A stretch of 64,000 nucleotides of DNA, taken from positions 13,183,501 to 13,247,500 of the forward strand of contig OY754335.1 in NCBI GenBank assembly GCA_963573305.1, written 5' to 3'. The position numbers and the translations under genes are program-made. The notes below the pieces were generated by a model, which saw only the letters and a list, made by a program, of their open reading frames with translations, did not search any database and was not told the origin of the DNA. Positions 46,880 to 58,990 of the stretch are shown here, piece by piece. This DNA is from Pyrrhosoma nymphula. Its lineage: Eukaryota > Arthropoda > Insecta > Odonata > Coenagrionidae. Position 1 is the stretch's first letter, and each line of letters begins with the position of its first letter.

Positions 46880-47200
46880 CCTACGTCATTTTGAGTCGTT
46901 TTAAGTCTCCGCGTCTGAGCATCTTCGTCATATGATGACGAGCGAGGTGTTTTCGGTGTTTCCAAGCCGAGTTCTCATTGCCGGTCGCGAATCTCTGGAT
47001 AAAACTCATTCGGAAACACGTTATCTTATCTGCAATACTGACCAGCTGAAGTCCTCCACTGCAGAGCGGTGCGCATAGCGTTGTCGCACTGAGCCAATGT
47101 TTTCCTCTGCACCCCACTCGAAGTCGATCATTGCTGCTAGGAGTTCTCCCACACATCGCTGACTGATGTTGATGGTGTGAAGTGTGTGCCATAGTTGATT
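46880..47200 (-). pseudogene. LINE fragment of a second type
   Basis: The minus strand reads GGLQLVSIADKITCFRMSFI, then QRFATGNENSAWKHR. The GGL-(L/V)-I---I---R--WI-R-----W pattern occurs C-terminal to the reverse-transcriptase domain of several LINE clades. It is fused in the same orientation to the FADDQ fragment at 47210-47709, which has a different C-terminal architecture, so the junction near 47200 is probably a nested insertion or recombination. Confidence 0.45.
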
Positions 47201-47209
47201 GATTATGGT

Positions 47210-47709
47210 GTGTGTAACTCTCATTATATTTTTTATCGTGTCAGTCGTAACTATTTCCCGTCTTGATATCCCTGTAGCTTGTCTTCAGCAATTCATCTCT
47301 GTAACAGTAAGCATTGTTTTGTATTCTCCTTAGTCTGCCATATCTCACATCCAAATGTGATAATACGTTTTATATTTGTTTTATATTCTTGTTTTGTTTA
47401 CTTGAGATACAATTTGATTTCATTATACGCTACTCAGCATCGATATTACCCTTTTTCCTTGTAAATTTCTTTTTTTTAATGGCATCATTCAAATGTCCAT
47501 TCTGAGTTAATTTAACACCCGCTTAGTACTTGGCAATATTGTATCTCTTTATGTTCTGTTGTGCTCCTCCAGTCCACTTATTCCGAGTCTTGCTGATATT
47601 AATTTCCAGGCTCCATTTTTTGTGTTCCTCAATCAGCTTACGTGTCATATAAGTCATCATGGCCCTCAGCTATCGGTATCTGGTCATCCGCAAAGCGTAG
47701 GTATATAAG
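47210..47709 (-). pseudogene. LINE reverse transcriptase with FADDQ box
   Basis: Reading down from 47703 on the minus strand: LRFADDQIPIAEGHDDLYDT, with FADDQ at 47680-47694 (the catalytic Asp pair of the palm). After a stop come KWSLEINISKTRNKW, QNGHLNDAIKKRN and ISMLSSV, and further on a region like YHIWM and VTEMN. The order FADD, KWGLEIN-SKT, the G-I-QDG-L---I--R segment and I-ML is typical of insect LINE ORF2. Multiple stops and frameshifts show an old pseudogene. Confidence 0.7.
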
Positions 47710-47800
47710 GTGTCAGTACTATTCGAAGGGATTCCCATTCCTTTGCATTTTCTTTTCCATTCTTTAAGGGTTTGTTCAAAGAATATCTGGAAATTAAACA

Positions 47801-47960
47801 TATTAAACATAATGAAATCACTTGTCTATTTCCACACTGTTTTATTTCATCCGACCATGGTTTCGGCACGTAGTGCCATTTTCAAGATACGTGCCGAAAC
47901 CATGGTCGGTTGAAATAAAACAGTGTGGAAATAGACAAGTGATTTCATTATATTTAATAT
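47801..47960. repeat. Snap-back palindrome E with two hammerhead-like cores
   Basis: The arms share ATAATGAAATCACTTGTCTA, TTTCCACACTGTTTTATTTC and CGACCATGGTTTCGGCAC in inverse. Pairing is near perfect except around the centre (about 47872-47890). It lies about 90 bp beyond the FADDQ LINE fragment. Confidence 0.93.
47852..47885 (-). ncRNA. Hammerhead-like core, left arm of palindrome E
   Basis: Minus strand: TTGAAAA where CTGAAGA is expected, T, stem II GGCAC-TAC-GTGCC (5 perfect pairs), GAA, self-complementary ACCATGGT, then C. The right arm keeps GTGCCGAAACCATGGTC (about 47891-47907), but its 5' half is reduced to TTCAAGATAC. It is probably inactive. Confidence 0.5.
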
Positions 47961-49224
47961 CAAAGATTTCCACCGAATTACGCCGGAAACTGTATCTAAT
48001 ATCTTGGATATATGGGGGAGACGTAGCAATCCTATTTTAAACCCTTCGCGATTGTAATTTCATCTGTTGTTCATTTCCCTATTTTTGTTCTTGCAGTAAC
48101 ATTTTTTCGTGACACTTTATAAGTCTTTCGTGACAGTATACTTTTCGGGACACATTATTTTAGTAAATATCTGGACGGATAGGTTTTGTAGTTTATAATA
48201 ATGCATTTATATCTACTAAAATATTCAGCTGATGGCACAATTTGACCAAAGAACTTTCGGCAGGCATCTTTTTCGCCACTCATTGATTAGACTCGTTGTG
48301 TTTAAGACTCCACAGCTGAAAGTATAAGACGGATATTTAACAAACTTAACGGTATCAAAAATCTAAAAATGATTTAGTATGCTTTTCTCAGGCTATTTCT
48401 CACGGAATCATTATTTACCATTATTCTGATAGTAACACAAGTAGGAGTGGAACTTGAACGGAAAATGACCTAATATGCATTACGAAATCATGCCAGGACG
48501 GAGGAATGAATGAGTTTGAGTTAGTTCGTCGCTTATTGCCACATCGCCTTGAATTCATTCTTGCTGGCTGCCGTCTATTCTTAAGAAACTAGATGACGCA
48601 AAAACTGTTTGTTGGAAGCAAGTGGAAAAATTAAACACTTTTTGCGGATGCATACAGATAAACGTGATTGAATACTAGCGGCATCGTCTTTCATGAGTTC
48701 TGAGAGAAGGATGTGGTCCTGAGAGGACAATTAGATATCGTTCAACTTCCATTATGTCCAATTTACGAGGCGGTGGAAGCCTATATTGTGTGGGCAAGTA
48801 TCCCATAGCAAGTGTTTACGCGTATACGCATCGTCATATGCATTCGGCAACAACTCAAAAATAACTTTTATTTTTTGCCTTACTTGATAGAAGTTCTTAA
48901 ATATCTCTTTCATAACCCTACTCGTTCTCTAATGGCTCCGCGATTAGCTAGTGATTGTTTACCTGTGCCTTTTATTCTTCGTATTTTTATAGTTAGGTAT
49001 CATAAAGTTCACCGCTACACTACGCCGTAAGATGTATAAACTTCGTTAGAAGTCATCGAGTATTATTTAACGCGATTTGGATACCTTAAGCTTATTTTGT
49101 TACGTATGTGGTGAGAGAGGAGAAAAAGAAAGTTTGCACGGTGTGAAGGGAGGCAAATGATGAAAATAATATGCATGGGATTTTAATTAGAAGAATATAT
49201 AGTTTTGGCCCATCTTGGTGCATA
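47961..49224. other. Unannotated stretch
   Basis: No supported gene or repeat. Confidence 0.35.
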
Positions 49225-49420
49225 GGATTATGAGTAGTCTTAACTACAGGAGGACGTGTATGAAGTAATGCATCAGTGTAGCTGAAGAAAAAGAGGTATG
49301 CAAGGATAGGGAAGTGTGGGTTAAATTATTCAAGCAGAATCAGCTTTACAGCACTATCAACGATACTTAAACTCTTTTGACTGTGCATACCCCGAAAGGA
49401 AACAGCGTAATGTGTTTGTA
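49225..49420 (+). mobile_element. LINE 3' UTR, second copy of the 2228-2700 element
   Basis: AAGAGGTATGCAAGGATAGG, ATTATTCAAGCAGAATCAGC and CATACCCCGAAAGGAAAC align with 2586-2695. This copy is not folded into a palindrome, which gives the unfolded reference for that 3' end. Confidence 0.6.
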
Positions 49421-50119
49421 CGTGGTGTGTTTACATTAATAGTTTTGTTAGGGGAACTGCGAAGAAGACTCAACGCGTTCGGTAATAGGATTGGGGAAGA
49501 ACCTGCCGTTTTTGTAACAACAGGATACAATTTCAACGAAGATATTCGCATATGTTTGAATTCATATGAAGGATCACAGGAGCGATCAACCCATTCCCGG
49601 TGTGATATGTTGGCAGATTGATGATCACTTAGATTTTTTCGATTTCCTTTCCTGGTTGGGTTGGTTGGTTGCTGGGCAAGGCGACAGCGGAGGTCATTTG
49701 CGTCATCAAGGACTGGTGTTATTATTAGGGTAATCCATCGCTTAAGGTAGATTTAAATGGAAGAGAGCAAAAATACTCTACAATTTTCGACATGATGAAA
49801 AAATATATCTTAGTATATTCCACTCAAAAATTGGTTTATTACCGACCCAGGTATCGAGTGGACAGCAATCATTATCCAAGGTACATTTCAAAATTCAGCG
49901 AGTCAATATATAGGGAAGAGACAGAGGAGGGGGGGGGGGAGAAGTAAAAGTAGTCAATTACACCAGAGATGTGCGTCACGGTCAGGTTCGGTCAATGGGA
50001 GGGGGTGGGGAATGATATATAAATGAGAGAGGGGAATAGGAAGGAAAAACATATTTATTTAGGAGATTAACATTTTTGTCTACTCTACATTTTTACTTAC
50101 GCTGATCTCTATCTTCTTA

Positions 50120-50560
50120 TTGCCAGACAGTTTCTTAATTTATTTCTTCATCTCAGCATATGTCCTACCTCTCTTTATCCCGTACATAAAACCTATTCTC
50201 TCCCTTCCTTTTCCCCTCTTACCCAACGTCCTCCCCTCCATCACGATCTCCAGCATCCCTTGGCCTCTCATTACCACTTCCAATCTTAGCAACTATTCTG
50301 TCTCCTTATCTCCTCCACTAGTTTCCTCTCCTCACCAACCTTACCAAGCACTTGCTCGTTTTTCTTCCTTTCCACACATCACATTTTCTTCATTCTCCTC
50401 CACACCCAAAACTCAAACGCCTGCAGCCTAACCTTGTCTTCTTTTCTCAAGAGTGCACGTTTCTGCCACGTACAACGCTGCACTCCGTATGGAACAATTA
50501 AACCAGCCTACTCTTTACACCCTTACCCAAGGTCCCCTTTATCAGCTCCCTCCTATTGAT
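50120..50560 (-). pseudogene. LINE ORF2 C-terminal fragment
   Basis: The minus strand reads SAALYVAETCTLEKR, then LQAFEFWVWRRMKKM, NEQVLGKVGEERKLVEEIRR and finally RGQGMLEIVMEGR. This is the AETWTL-K---LQAFE-WVWRRM-KI--NE-VL--VGE-R---I module seen in the other LINE fragments here. Stops and frameshifts are present. A C/T-rich + strand results from the Lys/Arg/Glu-rich coding on the other strand. Confidence 0.6.
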
Positions 50561-50601
50561 TAACTCTTCTTTCGTTAGCTCTCCCACTGTCTTCACTGCT
50601 A

Positions 50602-51228
50602 TTTATTTATTTTTGGAGTTTAACGTCCGCCCAACAAAATAATTACAGGTAAAACAAAAAAAAAGAACATACAAAATACAATGAAATCAGTTAAATTATA
50701 CAGAAATCTCGAAACACATAAGAAACAAGAGCATATATATTCACTAACAAAAAAGACTTCTTTGTTGACATAAATAAAATTTATCACAGTAGTTGTTAAA
50801 AGTTCGACACATTCTGTTCAGTGGTAGGTTTTCATTGTAGTTTGATTTTACCATGCTCAACTTAAATTTTACTTGTAGCCTTACACTATTACTTGGCACT
50901 ACAAAATTAATTTTGCTAATTATTTCACTATTTTCTCCAGTATTAAGTAAATTAAGTATATAGTAAGATAGACCACATAATGTTTCTTCTTTTTTGCAAA
51001 CATTGGAAATCAAACATTTTTACCAAAGTTTCGTAACTAACATAATTATCATGCATCGGATAAACGTTTTTTTTGCGTACAGTAAAGATACGTAAAAACC
51101 TTTTTTGTACCCTCTCCAATATTTGAACATATTTCTTACAATAAAGATTCCATACTACAGAAGCATCCTCCAATTTACATCTTACAAAGGATATGCCCAT
51201 TTTCTTCCAACATAGACCCAAGTTTTGC
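50602..51228 (-). pseudogene. Jockey/CR1-type LINE 3' end with AAAT tail
   Basis: The minus frame from 51221 reads CKLEDASVVWNLYCKKYVQI, LERVQKRFLRIF and YPMHDNYVSYETLVKMFDFQ. After a frameshift near 50965 it continues YYILNLLNTGENSEIISKIN, FVVPSNSVRLQVKFKLS and LPLNRMCRTFNNYCD. LEYAS-VW-PYY--YI--IE-VQ-RFLR followed by L--LLNG---SPEIL--INF-VP-R--R and P-NRMC---N-YC is the standard C-terminus of jockey/CR1-like ORF2. The 3' end GGCGGACGTTAAACTCC runs into (AAAT)3, with the tail at 50602-50615. It is 5'-truncated and lies between two other LINE fragments of the same orientation. Confidence 0.8.
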
Positions 51229-51619
51229 TGTACTTGCTCCTAGTATTGGTGTGTAGGTTGGTAAAAGAAATATTGCGGAATGGAGGAAGGGTGAAGAGAA
51301 ACCCGGCGTCGGCATTAGCTTACTCTCAACGAAAGGTGCCCTTGGAACCACGGTTTAACTTCTCACTCGACGGCGCTAGTAATACGCTTGACGTGCTTTT
51401 CACATGGCACCCAAGTCGAGATCAGGATTCCACTGAAACTTTACCATTATATTTCGTATTCGAGCTGGGGCCCTTGGAATAGAGAGCCACCACACCAATC
51501 TGATCCCCTTCTTCTCATCATCAACTTCTAATGTCAATGCCTTGTGATATCCATGTCTCTATTTTAATCGCTGGTTCCTTTAAGCTAGCGTATAATGCCA
51601 AGCTCATCTTTTGCTTCAT

Positions 51620-51953
51620 AGTTTTGAAGAATACAGCAGTTGTTCGTCCTCTTGTTTTCTTTCTACAACTTCATATATTTGTTAGAAAACACGAATAAAT
51701 TTGTTAGAAACTGATTATGCTTTAACACATATCCAATCAGTTTTGCCCTCCTCTGTCCTATGGGTTTTTAAAATCAGTCTATTTTCCTTCACTTCTTTTA
51801 TAATGTATTCATTATTTTTTCTATATACCCAGCTTGTTTTAGTTAGTTTCCTCCTGATCCACATTTCCATTGCCTCAAGCATGAGTCTTTCAGCTTTTCT
51901 GGTGCTCTATGTCTCACATCCTTATAATAATAACATGAATATACATATGGATC
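51620..51953 (-). pseudogene. LINE ORF2 C-terminal fragment
   Basis: The minus strand gives LMLEAMEMWIRRKLTKTSWV, then NNEYIIKEVKENRLILK, and after a frameshift RRAKLIGYVLKHNQFL. It corresponds to the EAFEMW-WRRM, TNEE, R---WIGHVLRH module. It is decayed. Confidence 0.55.
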
Positions 51954-52121
51954 TAAATCTTCGGCACCACTGTACGGGCAAAGGTGTTCCCTAGTTTTCC
52001 ACAAAAGATAGGTCGCGTTGCAGTCGGTATGGTTCCGCTTCTGTGTGTGTCAAAAATGCCCGGTTTCATTGGGAGGCCAATTCCGGTATCTCTATTTCCA
52101 GTATCTCCAAGGCAAGTTTAG

Positions 52122-52360
52122 GATCCATATGTATATTCATGAATAATACACTCCAAAAGAATGTTTAGGTGTACTTTAGTCCTGGTCTCCATGTTTATAT
52201 GAACTCCCCTCTCTATCGGACGTACATTTTTTCTGGGGGACACATCACTCATGACCAGTTTTGCAACTTGCCTCAACCTCCTTGAGACTCGAACCCTTTC
52301 CCACTTTCGTCCACCGCAACTGGCCACTTCCACAGCCGTGGGCAGTCAAGGTGACTTCCC
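52122..52360 (-). mobile_element. Probable tRNA-derived SINE
   Basis: The minus strand has a tRNA-like head (GTGGAAGTGGCCAGTTGCGG) and a B-box-like AAAGGGTTCGAGTCTC, then a tRNA-unrelated body down to ATACATATGGATCC. No target duplication is recognised. Moderately supported. Confidence 0.4.
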
Positions 52361-55300
52361 AAGTGTTTACTACTAAGTCTATTGACAGTCGCCTTTAATG
52401 CCTCTCTCGGAAGAACACTCCATTCAGCTGTTAGAAAAATGGAAATGGACTCGTCAGCTGTGTCATTGAAGGTTGCAAGAAATGGATGGAAAGTAATTTT
52501 TACTCGAAGGGAGTCATAGCATTGAGATTAACGGAACTACTCGTCATGTTAAAAAGGCCATTTGAACAGCTTTAGATCGGCCAAGAGGTGGATGCAGAAG
52601 ATTAGAAAGGTCAACCTCTTGCCACTAGAAACAAGACAGTTAGGGCCATCAATAATGCCTCTTTATGGCATCCTTCTGTCATATGAAACCTTGGTAACTT
52701 TATAGGTGGGTTTGAATAAATGCTCTTTAATTTGCCCACATTGGTCGTAAATTACTCTTTAGGAGACAAGAAGCATGCAACCAAACTGTGAAATTTATCG
52801 CAGGGAGTAAATGTCGGGAAAATACATGTATGTAACCTTTACGACAAAGGTATTAAACTTTTATTTTATGTAATATTTAAACGATTCCATATTTTAGACG
52901 GTAGAATGACGAACAAGGCCTTTTGTTTTATAGTAAGTACACCGTAGGATATCTTTGATGCTGAATTATACGTTACCTCTTCTATTAGAAATGTGTTATA
53001 CCATCAATCTGTAATCTAATCAATTACTCTGTAAAACTAGGAATGAATACATAGTTCTCGTTCTGATGGCCGTAAAAGTATCCACCCCGTCAAATATTTA
53101 TAAACCCTGTCCATCTATTTTTATAATCATTTCAACGCGTGTATGTATATTAGGGGAAGTCAATTCATCGACGATGATGAAAGTGAGCTATACAAGTGCA
53201 TGATTAGAGTTACTAAGGATTTACATATAAATTGACCTCGTTATGAATGCCATAAGTCGTCAAGATTTGAAGCAATACATATAAACCATCAATTCATTAT
53301 TATAGTCATCAGTCAAGTCCATGTATAAGTCCAATCTGTAAATTAACGTTCAGTTATGTTAACGAGTTAAGGATTACACTTTATAATTAGCCTTAAGTGC
53401 AGTTCCTACACTTAATGGAATGGGATTCTGGGAGCACATAGAATATTCTTTAATTTTCTATTCTCACATAGAATATAATTTAAGTTTAAAGTTGACTGAT
53501 GGCTTATTGTATATAATGAATCATTGTAGGTTGTGTTTAGATGTTTACATAACCATCCTGGGTTCTTTGTTAAAGAGGCTAATCCAGTTGGCTATTGCAT
53601 AGTAGAAAATTATCGTGGATTATTTGTGAACCTATGTCGCCTTGGAGTTTTAGTTTTTAAATCGTCAGTGTTTACTTTGTGTTAACTATAATAATGAAAG
53701 GAGATAGACAACAAGAAAGATAACTGACGTACGCTACAACCTTTTTAGCTGAATATACCAACGATGTCAGTCTACACCAATTATTTCATTTGGACAACAA
53801 TTAGTTTCAAAGCAGGCGCATAAACGTTTAAATGTGTCTTAACTAAGTAAATAAAGGGGACTGTTCCATATCTGTTTCCAGTTTTTGAAAATGCTGTCAG
53901 TGACACCCAATACCATATAATTCACACGCATATGACAGAGCATGTATATGAGTTTGAAACTGGTTAGTGCCCACTTGGTGGAAATTTACACCGTTGCGCT
54001 GGTATCGTTTCCCAAGCATGGATTTCCACAGAGTTGCGATTCCAAGGAAAAAACGCTGTGCCTTATACCAAATTGACAAATATCTATGAAAATTCGAGGC
54101 TGCAGGGTCTCTCTGACAGGTAGCGGAATCCCCTTCCTTACCCCAGCGCGTCCAGTTCGACCATTCTGACGTTAATTATGCGATGAGTGCTCGGGACTAT
54201 ATGGCTCCCGCGATATCTACCTTCCCTTGTCCCGTTTCCATACATGGCCGCTACGGCTGCTGTATCTTCACTGTCGTCTGGGAAGGATGGGAGGAGTGGT
54301 TGAGTGGAGGGGATAGAAAGCTTATGGGATAAACTAAAGGTGGAAAAATAGTTAGTATGCTGCATGATATTATGCTGTACAGTCTCGTCATCGACCACAT
54401 TAGTTTTCCAAATTTGAAAGTAATTGAGGATTTGTTCATATTAGGGGAAGGGCATATTAAAATAAATTCCAATGTCTCGACTCACTTCTGCATCGTATTC
54501 AGTGCTAAGTGACATCATTGAACGTTACAGTGTTTCTGTTACCGAGTATCCAGTGGTATTTCCTTAACAAAAATAAAAATTGATGCAAATTATAATTTAA
54601 CGTAACGTACTATTAATATTGTCTTGCGCTTAATGTGTGAAATTTGTTACTTGACCTATGCGATTCAATTGATTTTTACCCATAAACACTCGATGTTTCT
54701 TATCGATAGATTTAAATCAATACCATGAATTGAGCTAATAGCTCACTATCAATAACAGACGAGCAAGCAACAGCATTTCGCGCCAATTATCGCAAAAAAA
54801 CTATGCTCGCGTCGATAGAAAATGAAATGTGAACGTTCCATTTACATCCATTAATTCACACAAAAGCATATTGAAAAAAATCGTAAAAATACCAATGTAT
54901 TACATTGTTCATAGAACTACATTAACATTTAATGAATGCTTACTGCTATGGTGCTTAATGTATAGCATAATTTTAATTATCAATTTAGCAGCTGTCATTG
55001 AAAATTAATAGATGCTTGAAAGCTGGTTTATTAGCACGTTCATCATCATTTTCACTTCAAGGATTAGGCTGCGTAGCCTGTTCCTAAAAACCATCATAGC
55101 CTAGGTCGACCAACATTGCGATGACTTTTAGGCTTATTTTGGGCCTGTAAATTTGGGCCAGCGTTCTTCGTAGAAGCTTACACCATTTGGCTTTATATTC
55201 TGTTATTTGTTCTCCTAAGTTAAATATCTTTAAATATTCACTTATGATTGTATCTCATGTCATAACTTGTAACGTGTTACCTTCTACTGTTTTTAGGAAT

Positions 55301-58300
55301 TTCACCGCACGTTTAAGTTACGATATTTAACCCCCAGGAATATATGCAAATAAATCGAAACTTGGTAGTCATTTAAAGATATTTGTTACTTTCATTGCCA
55401 AAATCTCAAAATTGTTTTTCCCATTCGAGTACTTACATATATAATGGGTGCTGGGAAAGTGGAGTAGTCCTAGGATGGAGGGAGGAGGCGGAAAGAGGAA
55501 CGAGGCAAGTTTTGCGAGTGTGCTTGCGTTGAATCTGTCTGTGTGTGTTTCAATTGTGGTCGGTGTCGGTCTGGGTGGGTGGTTGGGGTTTTTGAGGCAG
55601 TGGGCGGTTATGACGGAGCGTTATGTGGGGGACCCCTGGAGGAGGTGAAGTAGACAGCAGCGCATTGTTGTGTTAGGCCTGGGATGGGAATGCATATACC
55701 GCGTGGCGTCCTCATGCTCCCCAACCCCTCTTCCCGCCCATACAGAGCCGCCTGGTGACCGGAATTATTTGTCCTACGAGCGAGCGGCCGTTCCCCGACT
55801 CCTCTTATATGCACGACGCTCTTCCCCTCCCTTCTCTCCGGCACGGTTTGGAGAAAAAGGTGGCCGTGTTTGCTTTGAACTCCAGCCACTTTTCTACTTT
55901 TAATCATTGCCCGGGAATATTTTCTTTCCTCCGCGGCTGAAGGTTAGTCAGTCTTGGCGGGATTCCTCCTTTCCTCTTCGCTTTTATTTTTTTAACACGA
56001 GTAAAAATAAAAGTATTGGGTTGTTGGTATCGCTCTTTACGGAAGATTTTCATTGTAATTTTGACGGATTCAAAATGGGACGATGTATGCTCCAAGCGGG
56101 TGCAATTTTCGCTAATGAGTATCTCTTTTCGTATTTGTATGTTTCTCTCTTTCCCTCGATGAATGATTGATATTTGCAAATGAGCAGTCTTTTCTCGTGC
56201 TAAGTCATGCAACAAGAGGGTGAGAAAAAATTACGAATAGGAATTGTGAACTTGTACATTTATTAATGCAACTGTACTTTTTATCTAGCTATATGTATGG
56301 TTAGCTAAGGCTCGATCGTGCGTCTTTCAAAGTCTTCCCCTGATTTTTTCTTGTTAATTCATAGTCATGACTAATGACAGTTAAAACAAAGATACCTGTT
56401 TTTGCTCGATTCGTAGAATTCATTCGATGGATTATTATTCCCCGTTTACCTCGTTTTAATTACATTAATCTTGGGTTAATATCTTTCCAAGGCATCCGCT
56501 TTGACAGAGTAAGAAACTTGGATTCATATTTGAGGACAATATCCAATGTGTGGACATTTCTGTGAAAAGAAAACGGAATAACTATTCAGTAATACATATG
56601 TTAAATTTTTTCATTGACTAATTCAAAGAGTAACCGATGTGTTTGAGTTACCAAAATAATTACAGTATGATCAATATTTAGTTCCTTTTTACCCGAAATA
56701 TTGAATTCTAAGCCGTTTCATGTGAATGCAGCTGTTTTTCTGCCAGAGACGAAAATACGAGTCTGTTCGAAAATGTATTTTCCATTTTATTTGCCGTATA
56801 AAGCGTAAGAGAATTGATTTGGTGAAAGAGGGGAAGAGATGAGCTGACATTTAATTTTTTATAATCCACAATGCATAATTTTACATTCGATTTGGGTTTG
56901 TCATAAACATTTTATGAGTATTCATTGCATTATATTCATTCTCCGTAAATGCTTGAATATAATCATGAATTCCGATTTGATGGAAACATTTTTGTTTCCA
57001 ATAGTAGAAAAACTACACATTGGAAGAAAAAAAAATATTTTGAGGTGAAATCAAAATTTAAAAAAATTACCTACCGAATAGTTCGTAGAAGTCCTAGTCT
57101 AAATGTGTGTAATCCCAAATTTATAGACCAGAAACACTAACTAATTATCTAAGAAATAACTGTGGATAATTTTGGTATCATAAAAGCTAAAGATATTAAT
57201 CTATGGGCGCTTCCACCATTATTTCTCCCTTGAAACGTCAAAACCAACAGTATTATCTACATCCTGCTATCTCCAAACACATTGAGTGGCCGCATGTCCT
57301 CTAATAGGTTTATAGACACACTAGTTTAAACTAGCAACCAAAGTCGCTTAATTAGTTTTCTAAATCGCCGAAAGTTTCGACCATCGGGAAAGATTAGGGT
57401 TATAGGTCGATGAAGGTCACATGGGATAAATTTATATTTTGCCAACCATGTACAAATATTTACAGACTTGTCCCCAGGAAGAGATCGAATACTACCGAAG
57501 AAAATGAGCGCAGTCAGACCGTGTTAGAGTGGCTGCATTAACTGAAGTTACTCCTATGACATTAGACATTAGAAGTCGCTTATAAGGTGTATTTCGATGC
57601 GTAAGTACGGACTTCTATGGCAGTAGGGGTCGATAGTGGTAATGATCGAGCGTTGTTCGCACTTCCACGGACAATAGACTTGCTTCTATTATGCCTGCAA
57701 GTAGTATTTCGATTCTACGATGAAATCTCATCATATCCGACGAAATCCTGATCACGTGACTGAAAGCGATTATTAAAAATATAAACTAAAAAATAAATTT
57801 TCCGGAGGTCTTATTATTACAAATGTAAATATTGAAATACCATGCCATGAAATTGCCATGAAATTGCCATGAAATACTTTTGCCCGTTAATGTTTTCAAT
57901 TGTTAGCGGTTTCTCATGGGTAAGACTTGTGACTGTGCTTATATTAAATTATAAGAAATAAAATGATTATCATGCTAAATAGGCTTTAAAGATGCAGATA
58001 CATTTTTAATGTGATTTATAAAAATTTAAAATTACACGAATACCTGCGAAAATCAAAGATTGTAGTGAGTCCAAGCACATTGATCGCCGACATTAGGCGA
58101 TTTTCAAAAATTTCAAATTAATGTTTATCTCCGTCATTAGTTTCTAAGGGAAGGAAACGGAAGAAATGCGTGAGCTGAACTTGTATTGAATGATATGAAA
58201 TAAAATATGCCATTAGCGATACACCTCGAGATATCGCTACACTCGATACTTCGTTAAAAGTCAACTTCCATGTTTAAAACCGCCTTTACGTGCACTTACA

Positions 58301-58639
58301 CATCAATTGTCGACGAGGCGATCATTCTGACAGAACCTCTAATGAGCAAAATTAAACCCTCTACGCCTTCATTTTGAGCTAACAGGTGCCATGAATAGCT
58401 GACGGGCACGTTATGCAGGAGCTTGATCTTTGTAGTCGATGTGTAGGTGTCTTTAACAACACGTAAAGACCCTCTCCACTTCCGCCTTTGCCCACCTGGG
58501 GACCTGACCAATTGAAAAGGTCAGACGCGCCACAAGCCTGTAACTTCGATCTCGGCCCCCTCAAACTACTGGCAGCGCTGTATTGAATAATTTAGCGTTA
58601 TAGATCGCATCGCATTCACGGCGTGACTAATACCTATAT
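52361..58639. other. Longest stretch without recognised genes
   Basis: AT-rich with chance frames only. A possible minus-strand LINE 3' end with a TGATGATG tail lies near 55040-55130, but no protein motif supports it. Nothing else is recognised. Confidence 0.35.
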
Positions 58640-58990
58640 ACCAAAGACCGCACTTTGTTGATTTTGCTTTTTCGGTCCCCCACCTTTGCTATCTACATGT
58701 GCACATTAGTCGAAAAAAAATCTAATTTTGGATGCTATCTGTGTTATGCTGCTTGTAATTCTGATACATCGAGGGGTCCGGGTTCTAATCCCTGCAGAAA
58801 GTTAGATTATTCAGTAGCATCCCGAACCCTACTTGGGTGCCTTTTGCGAAGCATTTCAAGTGCAGTACTCCGTCCGTTGAATTAAATGTTGAACTTTGGA
58901 CCCCTTGGCGCCTTTGCCGACACCGGGTTTCTCACCACCCTTCCTCCATTCCCCAAATAATCCTTCCCTCATCTCTCCTTCCCAAAAAAC
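58640..58990 (+). mobile_element. tRNA-derived SINE, same family as 34990-35480
   Basis: The B-box-like GGTTCTAATCC (58781-58791) sits in a tRNA-like head. The body has GTACTCCGTCCGTTG, GGACCCCTTGGCGCCTTT and GACACCGGGTTTCTC, and it ends in a C/T-rich segment. The body matches the split SINE at 34990-35480. Confidence 0.55.

Noticed and set aside
47684..48040. Overlapping frames ending in RAETMVG on both strands
   Set aside because: Produced by the arms of palindrome E, not genes.
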